Assembly: GCF_008629655.1 (NCBI RefSeq)
Contig: NZ_VWSG01000002.1
Location: forward strand, 243,636 to 307,635
Source of the DNA: Paenimyroides baculatum
GTDB lineage: Bacteria > Bacteroidota > Bacteroidia > Flavobacteriales > Flavobacteriaceae
DNA length: 64,000 bases
Direction: 5' to 3'
Position 1 is the first letter of the stretch. Each line of letters starts with the position of its first letter. Shown piece after piece: positions 54,058 through 61,876 of this stretch. The notes under the pieces are model-generated. The model did not search any database, was not told where the DNA came from, and saw only the letters and a program-made list of their open reading frames with translations. Both the position numbers and the translations under genes were made by a program.

Positions 54058-55221
54058 TTAGCCACGTTTCAATGTAATTACCGAAATCTCTGCCCAAACA
54101 CCCAATCTGCCTTTGAGACCCAAAAAACCAAATCCGCGATTTACATAAAGATAACGTCCATAACTTTCATACAATCCTGCCCAACGCTGGTAAATGTATT
54201 TACTAGGACTCCATTTAATACCCATAAATTCAAAACCAAACTGCATTCCGTGCGTATGCCCCGACAGTGTAAGATGTATTAGTGGCTGATAATCTGTTAC
54301 AACAGCATCCCAGTGTGATGGATCGTGCGACAGCAATATCTTAAAAGGTTGTTGCAAGACACTCTCTATTGCTTTGTTTAGATCGCCATAACGATGAAAA
54401 TTTCCTTTACCCCAATTTTCCACCCCGATAAGTCCAACAGATGCATCTTCTTTCTGTATTTCAACAGATTCGTTCAATAATAATTGAAACCCTATTTCCT
54501 GATGTATCTCTTTCAAACGTATCAAATTTTGCTCTTTTACAGCTGGGCTTTCCCATGCTATATAGTCACCATAATCGTGGTTACCCAATATAGAGAACAT
54601 ACCATAGGGTGCATTCAGTTGGGCAAATGTATCAATCCATGGTTCCATTTCGGCTGCGCTATTATTAACGAGATCACCGGTAAAAACTATAACATCGCTG
54701 TTTTGTGCATTTACAAGATTCACTCCCTTTTGTACACCTTTTTTACTTGTAAAACTCCCCGCATGGATATCTGATAATTGTGTAATGGTAAATCCGTTGA
54801 ATGCTTCAGGCAAGTCTGCAAACGATATGGTAGTTTTGTGTATTTTGTAATGATGCCTGCTTTGGCGCAGCACTATCATCAGAATCAATACGAAAGCAAG
54901 AGAAAAGACAATCATGCTGCCCGTTATCAAAATACTTCTTGATTCAAAGCCTGCGAATTGTCTTACAATATCAATAGTAAGCAATAGAACGCCTGTAAAC
55001 AATTTCGAAATAAAGGTAAGCAGCAAGATTGTAATTAATCGTGCCACCAAACCAGTCTTCTTCTGCATCATACCAAATACAGCCATTCCAATGAGCACTA
55101 CCTCAAAAAGCCAGTAAGCTGTATATATAAGGTAATTGTCTGTAACTGTTTTAACAGCAGTAAAGAATAAGTAATCAACAGCAAGCCATGCAAAAACACA
55201 GGCTAAAATCTTTAATTTCAT
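54058..55221 (-). CDS. Membrane-anchored metallophosphoesterase
   Basis: 387 residues. Four N-terminal membrane helices (about 1-125) are followed by a YkuE-type calcineurin-like domain: Asp-x-His (LSDIHAGS), GDLVNNS, GNHDYGDY, LLSHDPSHW and SGHTHGMQFG bind the two metals. YVNRGFGFLG is the family end block. It hydrolyses phosphoesters; some relatives act on UDP-diacylglucosamine or phospholipids. It stands alone, facing away from the LLM gene with a 305-base gap. Confidence 0.9.
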   Translation of the reverse strand: MKLKILACVFAWLAVDYLFFTAVKTVTDNYLIYTAYWLFEVVLIGMAVFGMMQKKTGLVARLITILLLTFISKLFTGVLLLTIDIVRQFAGFESRSILITGSMIVFSLAFVLILMIVLRQSRHHYKIHKTTISFADLPEAFNGFTITQLSDIHAGSFTSKKGVQKGVNLVNAQNSDVIVFTGDLVNNSAAEMEPWIDTFAQLNAPYGMFSILGNHDYGDYIAWESPAVKEQNLIRLKEIHQEIGFQLLLNESVEIQKEDASVGLIGVENWGKGNFHRYGDLNKAIESVLQQPFKILLSHDPSHWDAVVTDYQPLIHLTLSGHTHGMQFGFEFMGIKWSPSKYIYQRWAGLYESYGRYLYVNRGFGFLGLKGRLGVWAEISVITLKRG

Positions 55222-55526
55222 AATTTGAAAAATATATTTTAATTACATGAAAAGCTCGCAGAGATTTTAAAACTAAAACTGTTGAATTTGATAAAACAGA
55301 TATCCAAATATAACACAGAAAATAGCTTTAAAATATGTAAAATCAAATGTACAACTTGAGTTTTAAAATACTATATCAAAGATGAATTAAATATAAAACT
55401 ACTATTTATTCCAAACAATAAGTTAATTGTACTTTCCTTCAGGTAACTACTATCTTTTAGTTAGTCATTTTAAAGTAATTTTGTAGTGAAACAGACTTTC
55501 CTGATTCTATACATAAATTTAAAAAA
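55222..55526. other. 305-base divergent intergenic region
   Basis: It holds the promoters of the metallophosphoesterase (minus) and LLM oxidoreductase (plus) genes. The only structures seen are the palindrome at 55444-55463 and the -7 box TAATTTTG at 55476-55483. Confidence 0.5.
55444..55483 (+). promoter_or_regulatory. Candidate HxlR operator and promoter
   Basis: TAACTA-N8-TAGTTA (55444-55463) lies over the -33 region of a promoter whose -7 box is TAATTTTG (55476-55483). It could bind the HxlR-type regulator encoded second in this operon. Confidence 0.45.
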
Positions 55527-56543
55527 ATGAACAAACATACAGCATACTCCATTTTAGAACTTGCCATCGTTTCTGAAGGCAGCACATTCCGAGAGACCCT
55601 TCATAATTCACTAGAACTGGCGAAACTAGCAGAAGCGCATGATTATAAAAGATACTGGTTCGCGGAACATCACAATTCGGCTTCGGTTGGCAGTAGCGCT
55701 ACCTCCCTACTAATTGGTTATGTGGCCGAAAACACCAAAACGATAAGAGTGGGATCAGGAGGGATTATGCTTCCGAATCACTCGCCTCTGATAATAGCAG
55801 AACAATTTGGAACCCTTGCCCACTTATATCCAAACCGAATTGATTTAGGTTTGGGAAGAGCGCCGGGAACAGATATGCTTACTGCAGAAGCCATAAGATC
55901 TGACTTTATGAAGGCGGCACATTCATTTCCTGCAGAAATTGAGAAGATAGAGCATTATTTTTCGGCAGCAAACAACAAAGGAAAAGTACGGGCACCGATC
56001 GCTGAAGGTGTTGACGTTCCGATCTATATTCTGGGTTCTACCACCGACAGCGCGTATCTGGCAGCACAGAAAGGACTTCCGTACGCATTTGCAAGCCACT
56101 TTGCAACCAATCATCTGATGCATGCACTGAAAATATACCGCGAAGAATTTAAACCTTCCGAAGTATTAGAGAAACCTTACACCATTGCAGGAGTGAACGT
56201 TATTGTTGCCGATACCGATGAAGAAGCACAAAAATTATTCACCTCACTGATCAGAATGTTTTTTGGTATCTTAACCGGAACTTCACAACCTTTGCATGCA
56301 CCAATTGAAATGACCGAAGATCTTAAAGATATCTTTCAGCATCCAAGTTTGAATCAAATGCTTAAGTACTCTTTTGTGGGCACAAAAGAAACAGTAAAAC
56401 AACAGACAAAAGCCTTTTTGGAAGACACCCAGGCAGACGAACTGATTATGGTATCGACCATTTATGACATAAAAGCCAGGCTTAAATCTGTGAAGCTATT
56501 TGCTGAAGTAATGAACGAGATAAACTACCCTAATAATCTTTAA
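55527..56543 (+). CDS. LLM class flavin-dependent oxidoreductase
   Basis: 338 residues. The luciferase-like barrel begins AYSILELAIVSEGST and has AKLAEAHDYKRYWFAEHHNSASVGSSATS (a strong signature of this group), RVGSGGIMLPNHSPLIIAEQFGTL, RIDLGLGRAPGTD and PIYILGSTTDSAYLAA. It binds FMN and probably acts as a monooxygenase with a separate flavin reductase. The substrate is unknown. It is followed nine bases later by an HxlR regulator, a common pairing in electrophile-stress responses. Confidence 0.9.
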   Translation: MNKHTAYSILELAIVSEGSTFRETLHNSLELAKLAEAHDYKRYWFAEHHNSASVGSSATSLLIGYVAENTKTIRVGSGGIMLPNHSPLIIAEQFGTLAHLYPNRIDLGLGRAPGTDMLTAEAIRSDFMKAAHSFPAEIEKIEHYFSAANNKGKVRAPIAEGVDVPIYILGSTTDSAYLAAQKGLPYAFASHFATNHLMHALKIYREEFKPSEVLEKPYTIAGVNVIVADTDEEAQKLFTSLIRMFFGILTGTSQPLHAPIEMTEDLKDIFQHPSLNQMLKYSFVGTKETVKQQTKAFLEDTQADELIMVSTIYDIKARLKSVKLFAEVMNEINYPNNL

Positions 56544-56552
56544 TATAAATAA

Positions 56553-56903
56553 ATGGCACAAAAAAAAGTCCACTGTGATTGTATGGAAACCATACTACCC
56601 GTAAGAGATACTTTAGACGTTATCAATGGTAAATGGAAAGTTCCAATTATTATTTCAGTCGGTGCAGGCAATGATCGTTTTACCGATATTCAGGAAAGTA
56701 TTCCTGGTATCAGTCCAAAAGTGCTGGCAAAGGAACTTAAAGATCTGGAACAGCACCAACTGATTAAAAGAATTGTCATTGATGATTATCCTGTAAAGAT
56801 TTCGTACCAGCTTGAACCTTATGCAGACAGTTTAACACCTATTATCCGTGCACTTAAAGACTGGGGAATCACTCACAGGAAAAAGATATTTCCGACTATC
56901 TGA
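56553..56903 (+). CDS. HxlR family transcriptional regulator
   Basis: 116 residues. The winged helix has the typical N-terminal Cys-containing start (CDCMETILPVRDTLDVINGKWKVPII pattern), then FTDIQESIPGISPKVLAKELKDLEQHQLIKR and VKISYQLEPYADSL. The N-terminal Cys is the redox or electrophile sensor in HypR/QorR-like members. It probably controls its own operon with the LLM oxidoreductase. A terminator follows. Confidence 0.92.
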   Translation: MAQKKVHCDCMETILPVRDTLDVINGKWKVPIIISVGAGNDRFTDIQESIPGISPKVLAKELKDLEQHQLIKRIVIDDYPVKISYQLEPYADSLTPIIRALKDWGITHRKKIFPTI

Positions 56904-56942
56904 TACGAATGCCTGCTTTACTATTTTATATTGTTAAAAACT

Positions 56943-56968
56943 AAAAGTCCCTAATTCGGGGACTTTTT
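56943..56968 (+). terminator. Terminator of the LLM-HxlR operon
   Basis: Stem AAAAGTCCC (56943-56951) / GGGACTTTT (56959-56967) with a T-rich tail. Confidence 0.8.
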
Positions 56969-57039
56969 ATATCAAATGGTATCAGATCGATTACATTTAA
57001 AAAGGTTTTGTAATTTTACGCTCACAAAAATGGAATACG

Positions 57040-57918
57040 ATGACCTTAAAGTTTTTAGAGATCGAAGATTTTCTTAAAATTACCACCGGTAAACCTAAAA
57101 GTACTGTAGAGGTCGATTTCTGTGTGCTTACTACTGATCATAAAATGTTGTCATTTGATGCAGTAACCTTAAATTTTCAGACCGTATTTCTTTGTACCGC
57201 CGGAAACTGTACTACCACAGTAGGTCAGCACAGGTTTTTAACATCTTCTCATTCCCTATCTGTCATTCCTGCACACACTTCTTTTTCAATCAGCGATATT
57301 TCAAAAGATTTTAAAGCGTTTCTGTTGTTGTTTAAACCGGATTTTCTGAAAAAGGGATTTGTAAAAACTGAAATTATGGACGAACTGCTGTACATAAGTC
57401 CTGAATATGCGTCTATTTTTGATCTGAATACCGCAGATTTTAGCGATACCCTTTATAAGATCACTAAAATTAAAGAAGAAAACGATCAACAGTCGCCTTT
57501 CTGTACCGAAGTCAGCAGATTGTATATTTTACAGATCCTTTACGATTACAACCGAGTATGTGAACTATGTCTGATAAATTCTGACAAGCTTATAAACAGG
57601 CAGTATCAGGTGCTGTACCAATTTCGCAAACTGACTGATAAACATTTCAGTACCCTAAAAACGGTAAAAGAATATGCCGGTTTAATGAACCTTTCTGCAA
57701 AATATCTGAGTGAATGTGTAAAGAATCATACGGGAACAGCGGCACTTTCACTTATTCAGAACAGGATTATTTTAGAAGCGGAACAACTGCTTAATTATTC
57801 TACCCTGAGTATAAAAAGTATTTCGTACCAATTGGGATTTACATCTGCAGCTTCTTTTTCACGCTTTTTCAAAGGATTAAAAGGAGTGTCTCCAGTCGAA
57901 TTTCGGACGAAACCGTAA
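57040..57918 (+). CDS. AraC family transcriptional regulator
   Basis: 292 residues. The N-terminal cupin-like sensing domain (about 1-165, GNCTTTVGQHRFLTSSHSLSVIPAHT) is followed by two helix-turn-helices: TVKEYAGLMNLSAKYLSECVKNHTG and SIKSISYQLGFTSAASFSRFFKGLKGVSPVEFR, the AraC signature. Inducer unknown. The downstream VOC-family lipoprotein gene, 85 bases away in the same direction, is a likely target. Confidence 0.92.
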   Translation: MTLKFLEIEDFLKITTGKPKSTVEVDFCVLTTDHKMLSFDAVTLNFQTVFLCTAGNCTTTVGQHRFLTSSHSLSVIPAHTSFSISDISKDFKAFLLLFKPDFLKKGFVKTEIMDELLYISPEYASIFDLNTADFSDTLYKITKIKEENDQQSPFCTEVSRLYILQILYDYNRVCELCLINSDKLINRQYQVLYQFRKLTDKHFSTLKTVKEYAGLMNLSAKYLSECVKNHTGTAALSLIQNRIILEAEQLLNYSTLSIKSISYQLGFTSAASFSRFFKGLKGVSPVEFRTKP

Positions 57919-58003
57919 AACTGCCAATACAAACCGCGTTTTTGCAATTGCCTAAAATTACTTTATTATGAAACTTTGCTACTTAATTTTAAAGCAGCTT
58001 ACC

Positions 58004-58501
58004 ATGATAAAAAAATTAACTGGGGCAATAGCAACATTATTTGCAGGCGCTTCCCTACTTTCCTGTAAAAGCATTGCAATTACTGAAGAAGCAACAGATG
58101 GAAAAAAAATGCAGGCAGTACAGTTTAGAACTGCACGACCTACCAATAATCTGGAACAGGTTAAGATTTTCTATACAGAAGCCCTAGGGTTAGAAGTATT
58201 AGGATCATTTAAAGGGCATGCAGGATACGACGGTATTATGCTGGCAATGCTAGATAAAGCACATCATCTGGAGTTTACACAATACGAACATTATACCGAA
58301 TTACCCAAACCTACAAAAGAGCATCTTATGGTTTTTTACTACAGCGATACAGAAGCGTACAAAACAGCCAACGAAAGAATACAGAAAATGGGGACTCTAC
58401 CTGTTGAACCTGAAAATCCGTATTGGAAAGATAAAAGCGAAACGTATGAAGATCCTGATGGATGGAGGGTTATTCTTTTTAATGGTGTTTACAATCCGTA
58501 A
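58004..58501 (+). CDS. Lipoprotein with VOC (glyoxalase/bleomycin-resistance) domain
   Basis: 165 residues from the ATG at 58004, which starts a lipoprotein signal (KKLTGAIATLFAGASLLSC, lipidated Cys about 20). The VOC fold follows: QFRTARPTNNLEQVKIFYTEALGLEVLG, HHLEFTQYEH (metal His/Glu) and YEDPDGWRVILFNG (metal Glu region). Cytosolic relatives are common; a lipid-anchored version is unusual and may have kept its leader for periplasmic use. The activity (lyase, dioxygenase or binding) cannot be told. Confidence 0.82.
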   Translation: MIKKLTGAIATLFAGASLLSCKSIAITEEATDGKKMQAVQFRTARPTNNLEQVKIFYTEALGLEVLGSFKGHAGYDGIMLAMLDKAHHLEFTQYEHYTELPKPTKEHLMVFYYSDTEAYKTANERIQKMGTLPVEPENPYWKDKSETYEDPDGWRVILFNGVYNP

Positions 58502-58580
58502 CAAGCGTTGTTTTTAAACTTGTAAAAACATTCATCGGTTTACGGCTTTTTTATGATGTCGATTTTTGATTCTGGTTAAT

Positions 58581-58964
58581 ATTCAATTTGATTTTAATTG
58601 AGAATTTAATGAACACAAAGCTTAAATGGGACTACTCTACAAAGCCCAAAAAAAGCTTAGGATTTATCGTTTACATTTTTTTAACCTGCGAAGTTTTGGT
58701 AATCTTGTAGGTTTAATGCTTTGTTTTTGTGATTCTAGTTTATATTTTTTAATAAACTGTTTGACTATTAGGGAAATTAATCTCACTAATTCCTAATAGA
58801 AACATTTCGGTTTTACTCTTCTTTGAAACACCAAAGAAGCAAAGTGTTTTTGCGGCGATCTTTTAATCGGTCGAAATTCACTTTTGAAGCTATATACGAT
58901 CAATTGCTATTTATAAATTAATGAAATCGTGAATCTTCGATTTGATCGAAACGGTGTTTCACAC
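58581..58964 (+). repeat. 384-base dispersed direct repeat, copy 1
   Basis: It matches 63615-63998 at a constant offset of 5034 with no gaps and about a dozen substitutions (about 97%). It contains a 33-codon ORF, a CTATTAGG/CCTAATAG hairpin (58765-58799) and a CTTCTTTG/CAAAGAAG hairpin (58818-58839). Neither copy has transposase genes. Confidence 0.85.
58609..58710 (+). CDS. 33-residue basic-hydrophobic peptide in repeat copy 1
   Basis: The ATG to TAG frame encodes MNTKLKWDYSTKPKKSLGF followed by a hydrophobic tail IVYIFLTCEVLV-IL. A Lys/Trp-rich head and one short membrane-like helix resemble small type I toxin peptides, but this is only a shape argument. The second copy differs at five residues and keeps the frame open. 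Expression is unproven. Confidence 0.35.
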   Translation: MNTKLKWDYSTKPKKSLGFIVYIFLTCEVLVIL

Positions 58965-59565
58965 CCCGATCTGCTCTCGCTTCATGCAGTGGCTCGACAC
59001 TTCCCGAGAATCGGGACAGGCTGACTAAAAGCTCATACCGCTGAGTTTATTTTCTATTCAGTTTTCAATAAAGTTCTAAGAGTTGTGATTAGTTAACCCA
59101 AAGCTTAAATGGGCCTACTCTACACAGTCAAAAAAAAGGATTTGGCTTTATGTTTTTTGATTTGTTTTTATTTTACAATTCCTATTTACAATTAGACATT
59201 TCGCTTCTTAATTTCTATTGTTCATTTTTACATCAACGAATTATTTTACGTATTGGAAGCTGTGAATCTTCGATTTGTCTTGACACAAAAACGAACCAAA
59301 AAGGTCAAGACTCCATAAAAAAACCTACTCTTCAAATTTTTACACTAAACAAAATAAACTATTCATTCCTTATTATTTAATTGTAATGTATTCATGAATC
59401 TTCGATTTCGAGCAAGCTCTCAAACAGCATTTTGTTCTTAACGTGCAAAAACATTCATCGCTTAACGGCTTTTTTATAATGTCGGTTTTTGATTCTGGTT
59501 AGTATTTAATTTTTCGATTGAAATTTATTCGTGTTACCAACCTGCCTCTAAAGATTTATTAAAAG

Positions 59566-59592
59566 CAAAACCACCCCGACTGAGGTGGTTTA
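59566..59592 (-). terminator. Terminator of the CsbD gene
   Basis: On the minus strand AACCACC/GGTGGTT stem (59569-59590), about 33 bases after the CsbD stop, T-rich tail. Confidence 0.65.
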
Positions 59593-59624
59593 TATAAAAT
59601 GTGTTGATAACATTTACCGATAAA

Positions 59625-59825
59625 TTAGATACTGCGCTCGTCCCAATCTCTGATTTCACGCTCGATATCTTCACGAGTTCTACCTGATTTTTCCTGCATC
59701 TTACCTAAAATTTCATCAAATTTTCCTTCTGCGAAAGCTTTATCGTCATCAAACCATTCACCGTATTTCTGTTTAACGGCTCCTTTTACACGATTCCATT
59801 TTCCTTCTAATTCTAATCTGTCCAT
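59625..59825 (-). CDS. CsbD family stress protein
   Basis: 66 residues from the ATG at 59825; the longer frame's first 15 codons are not family-like. DRLELEGKWNRVKGAVKQKYGEWFDDD is the CsbD signature, repeated in weaker form in the C-terminal half (EGKFDEILGKMQEKSGRTRED). CsbD proteins are small, abundant general-stress proteins of unknown biochemistry. It has its own terminator. A YtxH gene lies upstream on the same strand, also a stress-class gene. Confidence 0.92.
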   Translation of the reverse strand: MDRLELEGKWNRVKGAVKQKYGEWFDDDKAFAEGKFDEILGKMQEKSGRTREDIEREIRDWDERSI

Positions 59826-59973
59826 AGCATTACATTTTTTAAAATTATATATTAAAGTTACTCGGTTCATTACGGATAAGCAAAATTCTTAAGAGAACAT
59901 TAGCATTTTTATTCCTTTAAAATTCAAGTTTTATCTATTTTTGATTTCATTTACCATGCTGCCTACTGCACAT

Positions 59974-60363
59974 CTAAATATCTGCTTTGGTTTCGTATGC
60001 CGCTTTGTATACAATATCATCTTTTATATCTGCTTTTGTATTCGGTTTCACATGATCTGCGACTTTTTTTAATTCGGATAATTTACGTTCCAATGCTGCA
60101 ATCACCTCTTCCTTTTGATTTGAAGCACGATCGGTAATCGTTCGAAGTTTTTTATCGAAATTGTTTTCTTTTTCCGAAACAAAATCCAGCAGCATATTGC
60201 TAAAAGTGCTCTTTGAATCGTTCACAGCTCCAATGCCTGCCTTTAAATTATCTAAAATCTTATGGCGTGTTTTTGTTCCTTTTCCAGGTGCAAGTAAAAC
60301 TCCGACTGCGGCACCTGCTGCAGCTCCAGCCAATACAGCTCCAAATTTTATCAAATGTCTCAT
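59974..60363 (-). CDS. YtxH domain-containing protein
   Basis: 129 residues. One Ala/Gly-rich membrane helix (FGAVLAGAAAGAAVGVLLAPG, the YtxH signature with the terminal LLAPxxG) is followed by a long Lys/Glu-rich helical tail that probably forms a coiled coil. Such proteins are induced by general stress and sit at the inner membrane. The function is unknown. It is grouped with CsbD on the same strand. Confidence 0.9.
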   Translation of the reverse strand: MRHLIKFGAVLAGAAAGAAVGVLLAPGKGTKTRHKILDNLKAGIGAVNDSKSTFSNMLLDFVSEKENNFDKKLRTITDRASNQKEEVIAALERKLSELKKVADHVKPNTKADIKDDIVYKAAYETKADI

Positions 60364-60465
60364 AATTTCTACTTTTTAAGGTTTAATGTTTGTTTTAATT
60401 ATTTGGAAAGCCAAAGCAGCATATAGTTTTGTCATGAATTTCATAAGCAATGCTGCTTTCAACAG

Positions 60466-60672
60466 CTACCCACTAATCTGTTTAGGATCGAATGCCGCGA
60501 CCCCTACAAAATTTCTTTCTTTAGAAGTCCCTTCGTACCATGAAGCCGTTCCAGTGTCAAAAAATGACATTACGGTTATGTACATATTATTAACTTTACA
60601 ATTGATCATATACCACCCTGACTGCGCTGGCTGGCATAGAGGAAATTCTTTCCATCTAAGAACTTTAGTCAT
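60466..60672 (-). CDS. Small DUF551-like protein (copy 2 of 2)
   Basis: 68 residues. RWKEFPLCQPAQSGWYMINCKVNNMY, VMSFFDTGTASWYEG and the AFDPKQI tail match the 3666-3875 protein position by position. Copy 1 lies more than 56 kb away, so this is an old duplication or two independent gains. It sits among stress-type genes (CsbD, YtxH). The function is unknown. Confidence 0.65.
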   Translation of the reverse strand: MTKVLRWKEFPLCQPAQSGWYMINCKVNNMYITVMSFFDTGTASWYEGTSKERNFVGVAAFDPKQISG

Positions 60673-60780
60673 TGGATTTTTATTTACAAGATTAATAATT
60701 ACTGATTGCCAAAGTGCTTATTTTTTTAAGTCCTTACAAAGGCTCAAAAAATTAATACAACACAGCTACCTTTTGCAAAA

Positions 60781-61386
60781 CTATCTGGCTTGCTGCAATG
60801 ACTGGTTTATTTGCTTGCTGTGATGATTAATAACATAACCCACCTTAACAGTTTCGTGATGATTTAACTTGAAATACTGCTGTTTGTTTTTTGAAGTAAT
60901 CGACGCAAGCCTACTTTCTTTATTTATTTCTTTTAGTCGTTCAATATCGTATCTGATAAAATACGGTGTGCCTTTAAGCAGTGCTTCTACAATTTCAACA
61001 GCCACCATTGCGGCAAACATACCTGCATCTTCATGTATGTATGATACTACAATATTGTATATTTCTTCATTTTCTAATATTACTGCAGTGCTAAAGTCCG
61101 TTTCATTACCTGCAAGAGTCTGCAGTTCTGCAGCGATATGCGCAACTACCTCTGGTATAGTAATACCATTATCTAGTGATCTGAAAAATCCGCCCGTGAC
61201 ACCCTGCTGACATTTGCGAGAATAAAGGCTTGGAATGAGTGTTTTAATGCGGTGTGAAAACCCTTCGATTTCATTTGTAGATTTCAATTTCAGATCACCG
61301 ATATTCAATCTCATCTGGATTAATTTCTTAGTTTCTGCGCCCCAAATATGAGAGGCATTTACAACTTGTATTTTTTCGATTTCCAT
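60781..61386 (-). CDS. Stand-alone cyanophycin synthetase N-terminal domain protein
   Basis: 201 residues from the ATG at 61386. The sequence matches the CphA N-domain: SHIWGAETKKLIQMRLNIGDL, then LIPSLYSRKCQQGVTGGFF, VAHIAAELQTLAG, YNIVVSYIHEDAGMFAAMVAVEIVEALL and YFIRYDIERLKEI, ending KVGYVINHHSKQINQ exactly where the ATP-grasp domain begins in full CphA. It stops seven residues later, and no ATP-grasp or Mur-ligase sequence follows. In CphA this domain holds the polymer chain. Alone it could bind cyanophycin or be a leftover. Confidence 0.72.
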   Translation of the reverse strand: MEIEKIQVVNASHIWGAETKKLIQMRLNIGDLKLKSTNEIEGFSHRIKTLIPSLYSRKCQQGVTGGFFRSLDNGITIPEVVAHIAAELQTLAGNETDFSTAVILENEEIYNIVVSYIHEDAGMFAAMVAVEIVEALLKGTPYFIRYDIERLKEINKESRLASITSKNKQQYFKLNHHETVKVGYVINHHSKQINQSLQQAR

Positions 61387-61623
61387 GGCTTTTCTTTTAA
61401 TTAAAAAGTATGAAAAATTGTGCCAATACAAGCAGTCTTCTTTTTTAATTGCACTTGATACGACTAATGATCATATAAAACTGTAGAATTAAGACACTAT
61501 TACCAGAATAATTTTCTATAAAATTGAGCTATTTAACTAAAAAAAAAGTTGTTACATGATTAAAATTAAATTTTTATTAAGAACTAAATCTGCAAACAAA
61601 AAAGTGTGCTTAAGGCATAATGG

Positions 61624-61640
61624 TTAAGTAATATACTTAA
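61624..61640. promoter_or_regulatory. Perfect 17-base palindrome
   Basis: TTAAGTA-ATA-TACTTAA, 67 bases upstream of the 47-codon ORF. It is operator-like, with no known binding protein assigned. Confidence 0.35.
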
Positions 61641-61707
61641 ATCTTATAGAATTAGTATACAAAGTGTAGAATTTTTTTACTGGTCTTTTAACTATTCATT
61701 TATTAGA

Positions 61708-61851
61708 ATGCCTGAAAAACTTTTGTCGTTAAATCGTCAGGCTAACAATAATAAACCTTATTCAAGAAGGTTGTTAAAGCAGACTGTAAATCAGCAAAAA
61801 AAAACCGCTCTTTTACAAACATTAGAACAGCATCCCTCTGTTCCATATTAA
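61708..61851 (+). CDS. Possible 47-residue basic peptide
   Basis: An ATG-started ORF encodes MPEKLLSLNRQANNNKPYSRR and a Lys/Gln-rich continuation ending EQHPSVPY. It is basic, with no membrane segment, convergent to the SWIM gene and preceded by an operator-like palindrome. The composition looks protein-like, but no family is recognised. Chance remains possible. Confidence 0.35.
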   Translation: MPEKLLSLNRQANNNKPYSRRLLKQTVNQQKKTALLQTLEQHPSVPY

Positions 61852-61876
61852 ACAATTCGTGCTTTAGCTACTTCAA

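Larger units (their letters stand above)
58502..59624. repeat. 1.1-kb intergenic repeat field, left side
   Basis: There is no ordinary gene between the VOC and CsbD genes. It holds repeat copy 1 (58581-58964) and a third, degenerate mini-ORF copy at about 59098-59150 (AAGCTTAAATGGGCCTACTC). It also holds a segment at 58524-58577 repeated at 59447-59500, a perfect TCCCGA-GAA-TCGGGA palindrome near 59010, and a TCTTGAC/GTCAAGA hairpin at 59278-59310. The 76-codon ORF at 59150-59380 runs through these repeats and is not believed. Confidence 0.6.
61432..61876. other. 445-base intergenic region
   Basis: AT-rich. It holds upstream sequence of the CphA-N gene (minus), a perfect palindrome TTAAGTA-ATA-TACTTAA (61624-61640) and a 47-codon ORF (61708-61851). 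Nothing else was recognised. Confidence 0.5.

Noticed and set aside
59150..59380. 76-codon ORF on the plus strand
   Set aside because: It runs through several repeat segments and a conserved hairpin (59278-59310). Its sequence changes frame relative to the other copies, so it is a chance ORF.
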